DNA of 64,000 nucleotides from Trachythela sp. YZ-2020 (lineage: Eukaryota > Cnidaria > Anthozoa > Malacalcyonacea > Clavulariidae). Location of the stretch: assembly GCA_016169945.1 (NCBI GenBank), contig JADLSH010000199.1, forward strand, positions 1,922,001 to 1,986,000, read 5' to 3'. Of the stretch, positions 11,779-22,942 are shown one piece after another. How positions within the stretch are numbered: position 1 is the stretch's first letter; every line of letters starts with the position of its first letter. A model generated the notes under the pieces. It was not told where the DNA came from and did no database searches. It worked only from the letters and a program-made list of their open reading frames with translations. Both the position numbers and the translations under genes were made by a program.

Positions 11779-14324
11779 TGCAGCGCGCGCGAAGTAGTTA
11801 GGGAGACCAGACAGTTTAGAAATTGCGATGCTGCGCTACACACATTTATCTTAAACGAAATGTAAAGTATTTTTTTCGCAAGGAAAATTAAATCTGTTTT
11901 CCTGTTAAAATACTTTATGTATAAATGGCTTAACAAAATGGCGGAACAAAATGGTGGTACAAAATAACAACAATAGTACAAGAAATAAGACGGAAAAAAA
12001 AGCCATTTCAGTACTGCAATTTGAATCCGAAGTAACTAGGTTGGAAAATAGTTTTCTATTTTCTGGCAAAAGCCTTTAGATTCAAGTTGTTAAGACATTC
12101 ACAGTTATCAAGTCGCAAGCGCATTAACTCTGAATGTATCAGAAATGATGTTCAGTTTCTCCGAACAGGAGACAGGACCATTTCTTTATAAAGCAATTGC
12201 TGCGCGCGCTGCTGTAAATTTCTAATCAAAAGACCGCCAGGAATATGGAGTGTTTTCGTGTGTTGCTTTGTTGACGGGCAAATGTCTTGAAAAGGAAATT
12301 ACTTATTTGGTTTAATGATTCCTAATATCTTGTCCTCCAACATGGCCGCCATGAAAACGCTCTACAGATCAAGCTCATGAATGGTCGTCATAGTAACGTA
12401 GTGTGTTTCCATGTTTGAATTCCGCGTTGCTGTCAAGTCGTCCTACATTAGCTTGGTCGAACTTTGTAAAACATAAATTACCGTAAGCTGCTAGGTTTTG
12501 GGTACAATCAGTACCCATACTTGATGTGTGCTTCAAACTGCTCATTCAATTAGAGTTGTTTTGTTTTGTGGAAAAACACCACTTCGATATATTTGGCAAA
12601 GTTTTCGATCCTTAAGCCAGGATCTTCATCAGTATAAACAATATATTATTTACATAAATGGTGTATTTCTTGTACTGTTGAAGTTCCGGGCTTACAGAAA
12701 TCGAAACTTTTGCCAACGTGATGTTCTTCCACAAAATTAAAGACTAACCATCGCCACGTAAGCATTAAGATCGCGCTCGCAAAACTAATGCGCATAATTC
12801 GGAAATAGGTCAAAATTTAGGCGCGATATTAGCGATAAATTACATGAATGAAACGCGTAGCAAACGCACACATCAAAGAGTGCATCCAAGTGCCCTAACT
12901 TACGTTCGGGGCATTGGATTCATTTCCTCAAATTATTGGGAATTTTTTTTATAATTTTCCCTTTCAAAAAAAAAAAATCCGAAGCGACGACTTGTGCCTG
13001 CACGTATTTTTGGTTAAAATACGCTGTGGTTTACAAGGATAAGACAAATATCTCCTACTGCTAACAATTTGTTACTACAAAGGATATACTTGTGTTGCGC
13101 ATTTTGAAATTTGCGCAGAGAGCATTGACCTTTTTCCTTTAATATTTATTTTTGATGTTTAATATTATAGGCAAATTTGTAAATATATAGATATATAAAT
13201 AAATAAATATATACGTTTTCGTGTGCTTTTTCACTTTTTCACTTTTAACAATAATATAAGGTATTTATTTCGGACGCAGGACATTCCCCGGGGTGCGGAA
13301 ATCCGGTCACAAAAATCACCGGAGGTTTTTTCACCGGTTCTTTGCTCTGAATGTTCCTGTTGTTAGAGAACAGGCGGGCCTTCATTTCAAACTTCTGGTT
13401 TTTCCTTCGGTGATTTTTCATTTGGCATCGAACCAAAGTAAAAAAAACGGTGTCTGTGGTCTGGACTGAATGACGTACTGTTCGCAAATTGCCAAAACAA
13501 GAACTTTAACGTTTAAAACACTAATTTCGAATCCGTGTTTATGCTGTCGTGCACTGATGTAACCGGGTATGGAAAAACTACTTTCTGAGAGCGCAGCTTG
13601 AAAATAAGACTGATTTCCTGAATAAATATCCTGTCTGTTAACACGATCTGCAGGAATAACCGAGACAAACTGTCATTCACCTTTTGATGTCACTTCAGTT
13701 TGATTTTTCTGGCCGGTCGTAGTTTACACCAGTTGAAAATAATGCTCCCATAGGCCCTGCCTTTGGTTTTTACCTCAAAATTTACCTCAAAATACCCCAA
13801 AAACGTTTTGGAATCCCCAAACCGTTTTCTGTCACCGAAACAATGATTTTAACCGGATAAAAATACGTTTTAAAAATGTTAAAATTTTCCTCAAATGCAA
13901 ATAGGGATGAAAGCCATTAGCCATTATGCTGCCCCTCTCCTCTGACATATTTTCTTCAAAATTTGAACTTCGACTCTGATTTTCAAAAACCACTAAATAA
14001 CTAACAGAATAAAATTTTCTTAAAATTTTAACCGAGTGTATTTTGGGAAACTAAAGGTATACACATTTCCGGTTCTTGTGATAATAGGTTAAATTTAAAT
14101 CGGCTTCACAATTTCAATGTTAATTTTCGAGAAGAAACAGTACAATTCGGTCTCTGGGTTCGATTCCCAGAACACTGCTATACTCGTCAATGTTCCGGTT
14201 GCAACGTTGATAAAAATAGTCCTACCATTCAACTTTTCTTCGATATTCGGCTACTTTTCCAGACTCGACCAGTGGACAAAACTCATCAAAAGGAGAAGCG
14301 TCATCCCTTCCTGTTCCTAAAAAG
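11779..14324. other. No gene recognised
   Basis: Low-complexity AT-rich stretches, an AATAAATA-rich tract near 13,185-13,215, and repeated ACCTCAAAAT motifs near 13,770-13,800. No exon or RNA gene is supported. Confidence 0.45.
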
Positions 14325-14885
14325 TAAAGGCGTTACCCTTTTAAGGCTAACCCTTTTACTTTTTGGCCATTTTTGGTCACTTTCAAAAAGTGGCTAAAAA
14401 TGGCCAAAAAGTAAAAGGTTAGCCTTAACATTATTTTGACAAAAGGTTTAAGCCTGGTTCACACGAGTGAGATAAGCATAAGCAGAAATACAGAAGAAAA
14501 CTTTCCCTCTAGGGCTTAAAAAGACAGAGCGGAAAGAATTTTCTTTTAAAATACCTTTTGTTCTGGCTTAGCTTATGCTTGTGCTTGTGTCGACTTTATG
14601 TTGCACATTTCACTGCATCCCTTTGTCTTTCCTTATGCTTGTGCTTATCTCACGCGTGTGAATCGGGGTTAAGGCTCACCCCTTTACTTGTGGCCATTTT
14701 TTCAAAAACTCAAAAATGGGCTAAAATGACCAAAAAGTAAAGGCTAACCCCTTACAATTTTTCCACCAAAAGTTGAAGCTAACCCCTTCACTTTTTGGCT
14801 AGTTTTTCAAAAGCTTAAAAAGTGCCCGAAAATGGCCAAAAGGTAAAAACCAACCCTTGCCATTTTTTCGGCAAAATGTTTAACC
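14325..14885. repeat. Palindromic satellite, short diverged stretch
   Basis: Copies of the GGCCAAAAAGTAAAGG / CCTTTACTTTTTGGCC repeat that dominates 24.6-39.4 kb. They are more diverged and are split by a MITE at 14,452-14,668. Each unit is itself a hairpin. Confidence 0.8.
14452..14668. mobile_element. Foldback MITE flanked by TTAA, inside satellite
   Basis: The left end GCCTGGTTCACACGAGTGAG and the right end (ACGCGTGTGAATCGGGG) are inverted copies through AGATAAGCATAAGC / GCTTATGCTTGTGCTTATCT. TTAA flanks both sides (14,448-14,451 and 14,669-14,672), as expected for a piggyBac-type TTAA target. It is non-coding. Confidence 0.82.
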
Positions 14886-15749
14886 TTTGCTCCAGTGCTA
14901 TTTTGAGATCAGTGCGTAACCCGCAATCCTATTTAACCTACACACCCGGAAAATGGGTCGTCACGCTAGCATTTATAATTATTTACTAAAATATATTCGT
15001 TAAATGTAGAATTTACATTCGTATTGATGCCTTATTATGTTCTTTCTTAAGACTTTTATTCTATTATGTCTATTTTCAGCATTAATACACAATAAATTTG
15101 TACAATTTGTAACAATTTATCCAGCAAAATACGCGTACTGTAAATTTATGCCTGATTGTGCTTGTGTTTTACATACGGGAGTTTGGCATTGTTTATAATA
15201 TATTATCTTGCAGCCAATGAAAACGCCGCTAGTAGGATGCTTGACCAATAGGAAAGCAGAATTTTCCCTCGGGTTATTTGAGCTGGATTTAGAATCAGTT
15301 TCCGGCCGGGGCATTTTGTGAAATGTTGTCGTGACAAGAGCTTTGTACATTTTACTCAAATTCGAAGGTTTTATTATACAAGTAAAGGGATGGTAAACGA
15401 CTTTTCTTGTTACCAGAATGTTCGGTAAGTACTGTTTTTTGTTTTGTTTTGTTTTTAATCGTTGTAACTCGCGTGAAGCCACGTTTTTAGCATGGCTATA
15501 CTTCGGTGTTGACATCGGTGTTGCCGTGTTGCACTAGTCAAATACATGAAATTTCTAGGCGAATTCTAGCTCTATGCTGCTTCAAACTTGTTTTATTTCT
15601 TCGTTTAATGGTAGTATTTGAGTAAACAGAGTTAAGTTTTAAAACCTTTATAGTATAAAAGTTACTAAGAATAGTACTGTTGCACTTTTTGCTGATGATA
15701 GTAAATGTTAAGGGGACACGTGCGATTTTTTTCTCGCGCCGGTGTCACA
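14886..15749. other. No gene recognised
   Basis: AT-rich sequence. A 132-codon minus-strand frame (15,117-15,515) lacks any recognisable motif and has a biased low-complexity run (KTKQNKKQ). At 15,713-15,750 there is a fragment (CACGTGCGATTTTTTTCTCG) related to the repeat at 18.5 kb. Confidence 0.45.
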
Positions 15750-15868
15750 GCGGATTTGGTCCCCCCTCAAAATGGTCCCCCCGGGCCATATCCGCTAGTG
15801 GATATGGTCCTATTGGGGTTCACATCAGCTAGCGGATATGGTCCCCTCTCGCGGATTTGGACCCAAAA
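15750..15868. repeat. GCGGAT(A/T)TGGTCC-type short repeat cluster
   Basis: Four copies of GCGGAT..GGTCC/GGACC-like motifs alternate in orientation around a centre at CCATATCCGCTAGTGGATATGG. This gives an imperfect palindromic cluster with C-rich and G-rich tracts. Confidence 0.65.
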
Positions 15869-15890
15869 CGTTTTGAATCATCTTTACATC

Positions 15891-16060
15891 TAAAGGCCAG
15901 TTCACACGGGCGATTTTTGCTGCGATTTCTAGTGCGATTTTCCTCTTTTCATGGATGTGAATGAGTGGATTAGTTATGAATATTCTGAGTATATGTACCG
16001 TCATCTGAACATTCTAACTCATCCACTTGTTCGCATCCATCAGAAGAAGAAAATCGCAGG
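15891..16060. mobile_element. Truncated foldback MITE (AAAGGCCAGTTCACACGGG end)
   Basis: It begins TAAAGGCCAGTTCACACGGG. An internal inverted repeat pairs CATGGATGTGAATGAGTGGA with TCCACTTGTTCGCATCCAT. AAAATCGCAG near 16,050 mirrors the left GCGATTTT, but the expected right terminus is missing. Confidence 0.65.
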
Positions 16061-17020
16061 AACTACATTTTCTCGCGCTTTTGGACTGCAGGAACTATGT
16101 TTTACTGCAACCAAAACTACATTTCACTGCCAAAAATATATTTCATTGCCACTATAATTTATTTAACTACGAGAAGTAGATTTTATTGCAATCAGAACTA
16201 TACATTTCACTGTAGTTTGTTCACAAAGTTGTAAATGTTAACAGAATTTAAATAAACTTATCATTTCAATTAAACTGCCGCTTTAAAAGCAATGAACGTA
16301 ATGGAATCCCATAAACAATAGGTGATGACTCATAAGATAAAAATGCTGATCTGAATACATATAAATATGCGCGACCATTGAATCGTGCCCTTGTGAAAAA
16401 CAGCTTAGGTTGACATTGTGACAGTCAGCGTGTTTAAATAAAGTTTTTTACTACTTAACTTTCGTAAATGTTTGTTGCCGTTCTTAATCAAAACGTCAGA
16501 TATTTAATTTTATATGGCAATGTGGAAAAACGCTGAAATGGGGATAAAACGCTGAAATGGGGAAATTTAATCGAAATCGTTGTTTGCTAGATCCTTGCCA
16601 ACACATGTAATTTGTCAATAAAGTTGAAAAAATAAGAAAGCAGTTCCCGGTAAATGACAACCACAAATAAAATAGTTTATCTTTTATTAATAATAGTAAT
16701 AGAACGAATAGGTGCAATTAATGATTAATCGGACTCCCTCAGAACCAATGAAATTGCAGTATTTGCCTCTTATTACAGAAGGTATATAATTAATAATTTA
16801 ATTAACATACAATTCCCTCTATATAACTTCGAACTCAACTTTTTGTGGCGCTATTTATTCACACGTTGTTTTCTTGCAGCGAAATTGACGAGCAAAGGTC
16901 AGCATGCGTACGTAATGAGAATTTGTAAATTAATCGAGTTTAAAAAATGTCTTTTGAGTTATATTATAAAAGAAATAGAAAACATGTTTTCCTGTGTTTC
17001 TATACAGTTATAGAAACACT
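16061..17020. other. No gene recognised
   Basis: Short tandem similarity (AACTACATTT / AACTATGTTTTACTGCA / CTACATTTCACTGCC) at about 16,060-16,215 suggests a degraded minisatellite of about 25 nt. The rest is unique AT-rich sequence. Confidence 0.45.
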
Positions 17021-17114
17021 TGTGGGAGTTTGGGAGAACTCGAAATAACGTGGAAAAACTCGCCCTACGGGCTCGTTTTCCCACTGATTATTTCTCGTTC
17101 TCCCAAACTCCCAC
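17021..17114. repeat. Foldback, ~94 bp
   Basis: GTGGGAGTTTGGGAGAACTC at the left is mirrored by the right arm ending GTTCTCCCAAACTCCCAC, with an inner pairing CTCGCCC / GGGCTCG. Both flanks share ATGTTTTC / GAAAATG similarity. Confidence 0.8.
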
Positions 17115-17407
17115 GGAAAATGTTTTCTATTTCTTAATTATCAATAATTCGTCATGCAAATGATGTAATATTTTCGTTTTGAATCATTGTTCGAATTGAA
17201 GCAATGTTTGAAGCTATTCACTGCATAATATAAGCTCTATGATTTATACAAGTAAGTCCAATAATTTGAATTTACTACGCTATATTTAGTCCTACTCATC
17301 ACAGTTCTTAGTTGGACTCCCTGTGTAAAAAGTTGGAAACAATAAGGATAAACGTGGGTAACAAGTAAAATAACATTTACCACAAGAAGATAAAATATAT
17401 TCAAAAG

Positions 17408-18127
17408 TAGTGCTGGGCAAACTCCGGTTTTTCACCTCCGGCTCCGGGTCCGGCCAAAAAAACTCCGGCTCCGGGGGAAAAAACTCCGGCTCCGGCAGAA
17501 AATTTCCAGCTCCGGCAAATTCGAAATTTAATGGAAATTTCCAATTTCAAAGTGGAAACACTATCTTTGTTTTTTATTTTAACGGTTATAACGCCATGTT
17601 ACGCGTCACGAATATTTCTCTTTGATCTTGACCCTAATCTAGACCCAATCCCTAACCCTATTGTGTGCGTAACATGGACTTAGAACCATTTTAACACTTA
17701 TGACTGTCAATGACTGTCGTCATAGCTGTCGTCTGCATGGCGCGAGAGCGCGCTCTAATTTATGAATTTATCAGATGCTACGATGCTACGTTTGCAATTG
17801 TCAACAATTTTAATTATAAAAAGTTTTAACCACATTGACTTTGCGTTTGTGAGTTTAAGCGACTGCTTCTTGTCTTGTGCAACCAATACCGTGCTTCATG
17901 CGACATAGAATACTATATTTAATGTTTGTGGCAAGCCTACACACTTATCACTGCGAGTATTTAATTTTTCGTCGATGGATCCAGGTTTTTTCGCCGATGT
18001 TCGACAGTAGTTTGCAGCACAAATAAGTGCTGCCGGAGTTTTACCGGAGTTGAACAAACTCCGGCTCAGCTCCGGCAAAATAGGCCAAACTCCGGCTCCG
18101 GCACTCCGGCTCCGGCGCACAGCACTA
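17408..18127. mobile_element. Non-autonomous hAT-like element, 720 bp, 8-bp TSD
   Basis: Terminal inverted repeats TAGTGCTGGGC... and ...GCGCACAGCACTA enclose subterminal CTCCGG-rich repeats on both sides. The exact 8-bp direct repeat TTCAAAAG flanks the element (17,400-17,407 and 18,128-18,135), the size diagnostic of hAT transposition. The interior has no transposase frame. The short minus frame at 17,896-18,138 is not recognisable as one. Confidence 0.9.
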
Positions 18128-18440
18128 TTCAAAAGCACACAGAAAATAAATGTATATGCTATATAGTTCTCAGAGTTAGTTCACACTCAATAGTTCTCAA
18201 AGTTCACAGTAAATAGTTCTTAGATATTTAAATTCACAGACTTTACAATGAGCTACTAGCCTTCTTTCACCCTCCTCGCAGTAGTTTTCACAGCACACTG
18301 GCCATGCACAAGCAAATTTCATTGGCTGCTTAAAATAATCATTTCGTTTCCTGCTCAAACAATGCCTGGTAATTTGATATTTTCAGCAATCATTGCCGAA
18401 AGTTCAAACATTTCAACTTTCTGCAACGATTGCCAAACGT

Positions 18441-18575
18441 GGCGGGTTACAATTGCGTTGCCGCGCCAGATATGAGACATGTGCGATTTTATCACTCGCG
18501 CCGGCAACGCAATAAAATTTGACCCGTTGCCTTGCCAGCGCGAGAAAAAAATCACACGTGTCACCCGACCTTTAG
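18441..18575. repeat. Foldback repeat with CTCGCGCCGG core
   Basis: CGGGTTACAATTGCGTTGCC pairs with GGCAACGCAATAAAATTTGA, and ACATGTGCGATTTTATCACT with a right-hand AAAATCACACGTGT. A related fragment is at 15,713-15,750. Confidence 0.6.
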
Positions 18576-18687
18576 AGTTTGGGTTTTTGTCGAGGTCAGA
18601 AAATTGATTTCATTGGTACTGTTCAATTTGAGTAGAATGCTGAATGGTGTAAAAACTTTTAAAAACTATACTTTTGACAATTTACAG

Positions 18688-19147
18688 ATCCCCCTACCAG
18701 ATCAAGCTGGATCCATCCCTGGTTGAATTTAAGTAGAATGGTGTAAAAACTTTTAAAAACTATACTTTTGTCAATTTACAGAACTTCTTTTCGGAAATAT
18801 TAACACGAAATATTGATCAGTAAGTTAAATTAATGATACAAAATTTAGATTGTATAATTGTTGTTAAATTGACAAGGCCGCGGTCATAACTATTTTTGAA
18901 CTATTTTCATAGCTATTTTCATAACTATTTTCATAACTTTAGTGATCATGACTGTGGCCTTGTCAATTTAACAACAATTATAAAATCTAATTTTAGTATC
19001 ATTAATTTAACTTACTAATCAATATTTCGTGTTAATATTTACGAAAATAAGTTATGTAAATTGACAAAAGTATAGTTTTTAAAAGTTTTTACACCATTCT
19101 ACTTAAATTCAACCAGGGATGGATCCAGCTTGATCTGGTAGGGGGGG
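18688..19147. mobile_element. Large foldback (~200-bp arms) joined to a dispersed repeat end
   Basis: Left arm 18,688-18,888 and right arm 18,947-19,147 are near-identical reverse complements around a centre with CATAACTATTTT-type tandem repeats. Both ends carry AGATCAAGCTGGATCCATCC (or its complement), the end of the G-rich dispersed repeat found at 47.8 and 50.2 kb. A 56-nt direct copy of the arm start (18,632-18,687) precedes the left arm, so part of the arm is triplicated. Confidence 0.85.
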
Positions 19148-19225
19148 TGCTAAGTAGGTGCTTGTCATGAAGCTGGGCATGACCAGGAGCCCAACTTAGG
19201 TCTAAACATTGGGGGGGGGGGGTCG
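19110..19225 (-). repeat. G-rich dispersed repeat, terminal part
   Basis: GGATGGATCCAGCTTGATCT then GGGGGGTGCTAAG and GTCATGAAGC are the reverse complement of the 3' part of the repeat copy at 50.2-50.6 kb. It ends in a G11 run at about 19,211. Confidence 0.75.
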
Positions 19226-19489
19226 TTTTTCCTGATGAAAGGGCGTACTAGGCTGCTAGTGGCGTTGAAATCTAGAGTCTCTGAAACGCCATTTCATTGT
19301 CGAATATTCGATCGAAAGTTGCGAACTTCGTTCCGAAGTTGGTTTTGAAGTTCATTTTGAAGTTCATAGTGACATATATTTTTTGCCAAACAACATATTT
19401 TAACTGGACATACATGTAGATTTTTCAAATGTAAAGTACAATTATTACAGTAATTTCAGGTGCTTATGGGTTAATTTCAGGAAATGAAT

Positions 19490-20013
19490 ATGGATGCGGC
19501 CCTTTAACAAGATACACTGACGAGTAAAATTGTCTGACGAGTAAAATTGTCTGACGTTAGACAGAGTAAAATACTAAAGTAGGATGCATCTGGATGCATT
19601 GCCAGCTAATGGGTTAACAAGATGTTGGATGATAGTTTTGTTAACCCATTAACTGGCAGTAACCTACGTACCACTGACGAGTAACATTGTCTGGCGTTAG
19701 ACAGAGTAAAGTAGGATGCATTTGGGCTCATTGCCAGCATAGTCCCTATATAAACAGTGTCTGGAAACGCATTTAAAGCTTTTGTTCATGTTTGTGCACC
19801 TTCACTCTCAGTAAACACGCTGTTCTCTTAGCATAATGAAGGAAGCAGCCAATAAACTCTGTGCAGCTGAATATTAACATTTGTAAAACAAAGAAAACGT
19901 GCACTCTTAGTACAACCTCAACATCAACCCACGGACATGGCTATAAACTTTCAAGTTTGTCGCGTTTCCAGACACTGTATTATAGGGACTATGTTGCAAG
20001 CTAATGGGTTAAT
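19490..20013. repeat. TTAACCC-ended repeat, tandem pair with nested MITE
   Basis: Units of the family [TTAACCCATTAACTGGCAGT ... CACTGACGAGTAAAATTGTC ... GATGCAT..TGCCAGCTAATGGGTTAA] occur twice, separated by ACAAGATGTTGGATGATAGT. TTAACCCATTA / TAATGGGTTAA acts as an inverted end. The second unit is interrupted by the element at 19,738-19,993. Confidence 0.82.
19738..19993. mobile_element. MITE, 256 bp, 33-bp TIR, ~7-bp TSD
   Basis: The left TIR starts CATAGTCCCTATATAAACAG and the right TIR ends TATAGGGACTATG, with GTGTCTGGAAACGC / GCGTTTCCAGACAC paired inside. Flanks TTGCCAG (19,731-19,737) and TTGCAAG (19,994-20,000) are a target duplication with one mismatch. Removing the element rejoins a normal repeat unit. 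Confidence 0.9.
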
Positions 20014-20287
20014 TACTTTTTCTAAAATTCAAACTTGCTTCAGATGACTCCCAAATATTTAGGAGGTGGCTAAAACCTCTTCCTTTCATGAAACCAATGA
20101 TCTTCAAGTTATCAAAATGTTTTAAAATTGAAGAGTCAAAAATATTTATTAGATGCTCAGTCGACCACAGGCCATGTGGTTCCCCCTTTGGTTTTCGAAA
20201 ACTGTAGTGTGGGATGTATCACAGGCCAAGTATGCCTTTCATCTCTCAAGTATCTATAGACAGTGGTGAATTGTTCCCTTGAGAATA

Positions 20288-20492
20288 AGTATTAATACTT
20301 GTTATTCTGTTTGCTATTAATTAGGATTGATACATGTTCGCCATGAATGCCATACATTGATGCCCTATACAACTTCAGTTTGGATACAATGCAAGAAATA
20401 TAATAGACCTTTTCTTGGAATGAGCTGTGAAATTCTATGCTGAAGAAAGGAGACCTTGTCAGGTTAGAATATTGCTTGTGCTTTAATCCATT
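20288..20492 (+). repeat. Local duplication, copy 1
   Basis: About 205 bp (CATGTTCGCCATGAATGCCA through AGGAGACCTTGTCAGGTTAG) recur at 22,124-22,326 in the same orientation with few differences. Both copies run into a TTAACCC-type repeat end. Confidence 0.92.
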
Positions 20493-20790
20493 AACTGGCA
20501 GTACCTTACCACTGACAAGTGAAATCATCTGGTATTTGACAAAGTAAAATCGTCTGGCCTCTATGTATTTGAGTTAAATTTCCATAACATGTTTTTATGA
20601 ATTGAAAGTGATTGTTTTCATGAAAGACCACTTCCAGCACATTTGGAATGGTTTGAACAAATTATTTTAGAAAATAGTCAAAAACCAAAGGGGGGGAGGA
20701 CCTTAACCAATTAACTGGCAGTACCCTACCACTGACTAGTAAAATTGTCCAGCAGATCTGGGTGCATTGCAAGCTAATGAGTTAATTAGT
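20486..20790. repeat. TTAACCC-ended repeat copies
   Basis: Partial copies at about 20,486-20,560 (CCATTAACTGGCAGTACC) and 20,703-20,785 (AACCAATTAACTGGCAGTAC to GCATTGCAAGCTAATGAGTT). Confidence 0.8.
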
Positions 20791-21181
20791 GCACACTATA
20801 GTTATACCAGTTAATCTTACAAGAATACTTTACATTAATTAACATTGTGAATATATGTTGAGAATTGGGGACATGAAATTTAGCCAATAGATGTTTACAG
20901 ATTGTAAGAAATTGCTCCAGGAATTTAACCTGGAAACCATTACTGGTTCCAAACAGGGCAATTATTGATTAAAATTGTAGCTGTGGAAGAGAATACAAAA
21001 CTGCTCTATGCACTGTGCCTAGGTTGATAGGTTTGGTTTGAATGATATTTGCTTATGCTTTTTCATCATATTTGTAAAACTTGATTCATTTATCTACAAT
21101 ATGTATTGTTTATAAGATTGAATAGTGTGTAGCATGAAAGCATTTAGGAACATCTGTGACTGTCAATCAATGATTTATCAT

Positions 21182-21275
21182 TTAACCCATTAACTGGCAG
21201 TATTCTACCACTGACGAGGAAAATTGTCTGGTGTAAAATGCTAAAGTAGGGGGCATTGCCGGCTAATGAATTAAT
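21182..21275. repeat. TTAACCC-ended repeat copy
   Basis: TTTAACCCATTAACTGGCAG at the left and GCATTGCCGGCTAATGAATT at the right bound one unit with a shortened middle. Confidence 0.82.
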
Positions 21276-21570
21276 AGTATATATAATATAACTTCCCATT
21301 ACCTTTTGTGGTTGTTGTGTGAGTATAAAGCAAGGACATGTCATCTGTTTAGTTCATACTGTATATACCTTGGCAGAGGTTACCAATCGACCAATCAGAG
21401 CATTTGTTTACATTTTGGCTCTGAACCAATCAGATTATGTGAATTTGTGACCACTGCTGGACATGTTGTAAATTTCAATACAAACATAAGGTCTCAAATA
21501 ATGCCTTCGGACTCAGAATTTTTAACAAATCACACATGTTCGCCCTATGTTTTCTGAAATATGACCGTAA

Positions 21571-21728
21571 TATATCATACACAAGGAGTTTATTATCAAA
21601 TGGTGATTTGAAACACCGAAAAGTGTGTTGAAAAACAAGGCGGTAGCCAAGATTTTTTAATATACTTTGAGGTGTTTTTAAATCACTATATAATAAACGA
21701 CTTTGAGTGTATGATATAGCTTCTCAAA
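21571..21728. mobile_element. Foldback MITE, ~158 bp
   Basis: The left end TATATCATACACAAGGAGTT is mirrored by the right end GAGTGTATGATATA. ATTTGAAACACC / GGTGTTTTTAAAT also pair inside. Confidence 0.82.
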
Positions 21729-22123
21729 CAAACCAGTATTTAAAGAGAAATTCAGTTTGAGAATTATATTGCATGAATTCTAGTCATTAGATAAAGTAGT
21801 TAGAATATATGGTGTGGCATATATTTGGTGTGGGAAATGGTATGCCATCTCAAATTATAATCACATAATAACAAGGCGTCTTTCCATAAACAAATTGACA
21901 GATTAAACAAATTTTACTCCTTACTTGGAGAGAAATTCTTGGAGAGAAATTCTTGCACATTAACATGCAAGACCTTCCCTTGACAATTAAAAGCATCTGG
22001 AGTTAGACAGAATACAGGGTGTGTTTGGGCACATGGCAGCTCAATGGGTTCATTAAATGGTTAAATTATCCCCTTGCCTAATTTTCTCAATTGGTATAAA
22101 TATTTTTAAAGCTAACCTTGAAT

Positions 22124-22326
22124 AACGTATTAAAACTTGCTATTCTTTTGCTTTTAATTAGGATACATGTTCGCCATGAATGCCATACATTGATGCCATA
22201 TACAACTTCAGTTTGGATACAATGCAAGAAATATAATAGACCTTTTCTTGGAATGAACTGTGAAATTCTATGCTGAAGAAAGGAGACCTTGTCAGGTTAG
22301 AATATTGCTTGTGCTTTAACCCATTA
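22124..22326 (+). repeat. Local duplication, copy 2
   Basis: Second copy of the segment at 20,288-20,492, again ending in TGCTTTAACCCATTA. The spacing is about 1.84 kb. Confidence 0.92.
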
Positions 22327-22417
22327 GCCAAGGCCAACAGGAGTGCAAGGGGGGTGCAAAAAATATATATAGACCACTTTCAGATGAGTTTCAGATGAGT
22401 TTAAATATTATTTTATG

Positions 22418-22507
22418 TGCATCTTAATAAGCCTCATTGACCTCGTTCAGATTAATAAATTATATTCAATTTCAGTCACAGAAACGAGGCTGATAAGGCT
22501 TATTAAA
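22418..22507. repeat. Foldback beside SINE
   Basis: CTTAATAAGCCTCATTGACC with CTCGTT pairs with AACGAGGCTGATAAGGCTTA across a loop of about 40 nt. Confidence 0.7.
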
Positions 22508-22680
22508 CGTACATTTACTAGACCTAACCAGGAACAGCTATGAAAAATTCAACTATAGGTCCCTGGCAGGAATCGAATCTGTGGCCCTGCGATTCCGGTG
22601 CAGCGCTCTAACCAACTGAGCTACAGAGTCCAGTTGTCGAGGTCTAACCACAAGTTCATGTTTATATAATAGGGTACTGC
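22508..22680 (-). mobile_element. tRNA-headed SINE
   Basis: On the minus strand a tRNA-like head (22,559-22,631) carries an A box (TAGCTCAGTTGG) and a B box (GATTCGATTCC). It is preceded by AACTTGTGGTTAGACCTCGA and followed by a tail with CTGTTCCTGGTTAGGTCTA. Tail and head fragments recur at about 6.0 kb, 22.7-22.9 kb (tail only) and 54.25-54.35 kb. The pol III boxes are intact, but the acceptor and T stems pair poorly, so it is a SINE and not a tRNA gene. Confidence 0.82.
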
Positions 22681-22942
22681 CATGGTAAGTTGTGGGTAAA
22701 CATCTACATTTTGTTCGCATCTCACTCAATTGAATAATAATTGAAGGGTTTTTGTAGATGGGAAATTATCGAGTGAAAATTATATACATTTATTAGACCT
22801 AACCAGGAGCTGTTCCTGGTTAGGTCTAATAAATGTATATAATTTACACTCAATAATTTTCCATCTACAAAACCCTTCAATTATTAATTCAATCTAGTGA
22901 GATGCCACCAAAATCTTGATATTTACCCACAACTTAACTTGT
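22680..22942. repeat. Near-spacerless palindrome made of SINE tails
   Basis: Two arms of about 125-135 nt meet at TAACCAGGAGCTGTTCCTGG (centre near 22,807). Each arm reads out through GGTCTAATAAATGTATATAA, CATCTACAAAA..CCCTTCAATT and TTTACCCACAACTTA. The arms differ by small indels. GGTTAGGTCTA is also the SINE tail motif. Confidence 0.88.

Noticed and set aside
22559..22631. Functional tRNA gene
   Set aside because: A and B boxes are good, but acceptor and T stems mismatch and fragments of the same head and tail are dispersed, so it is a SINE head.
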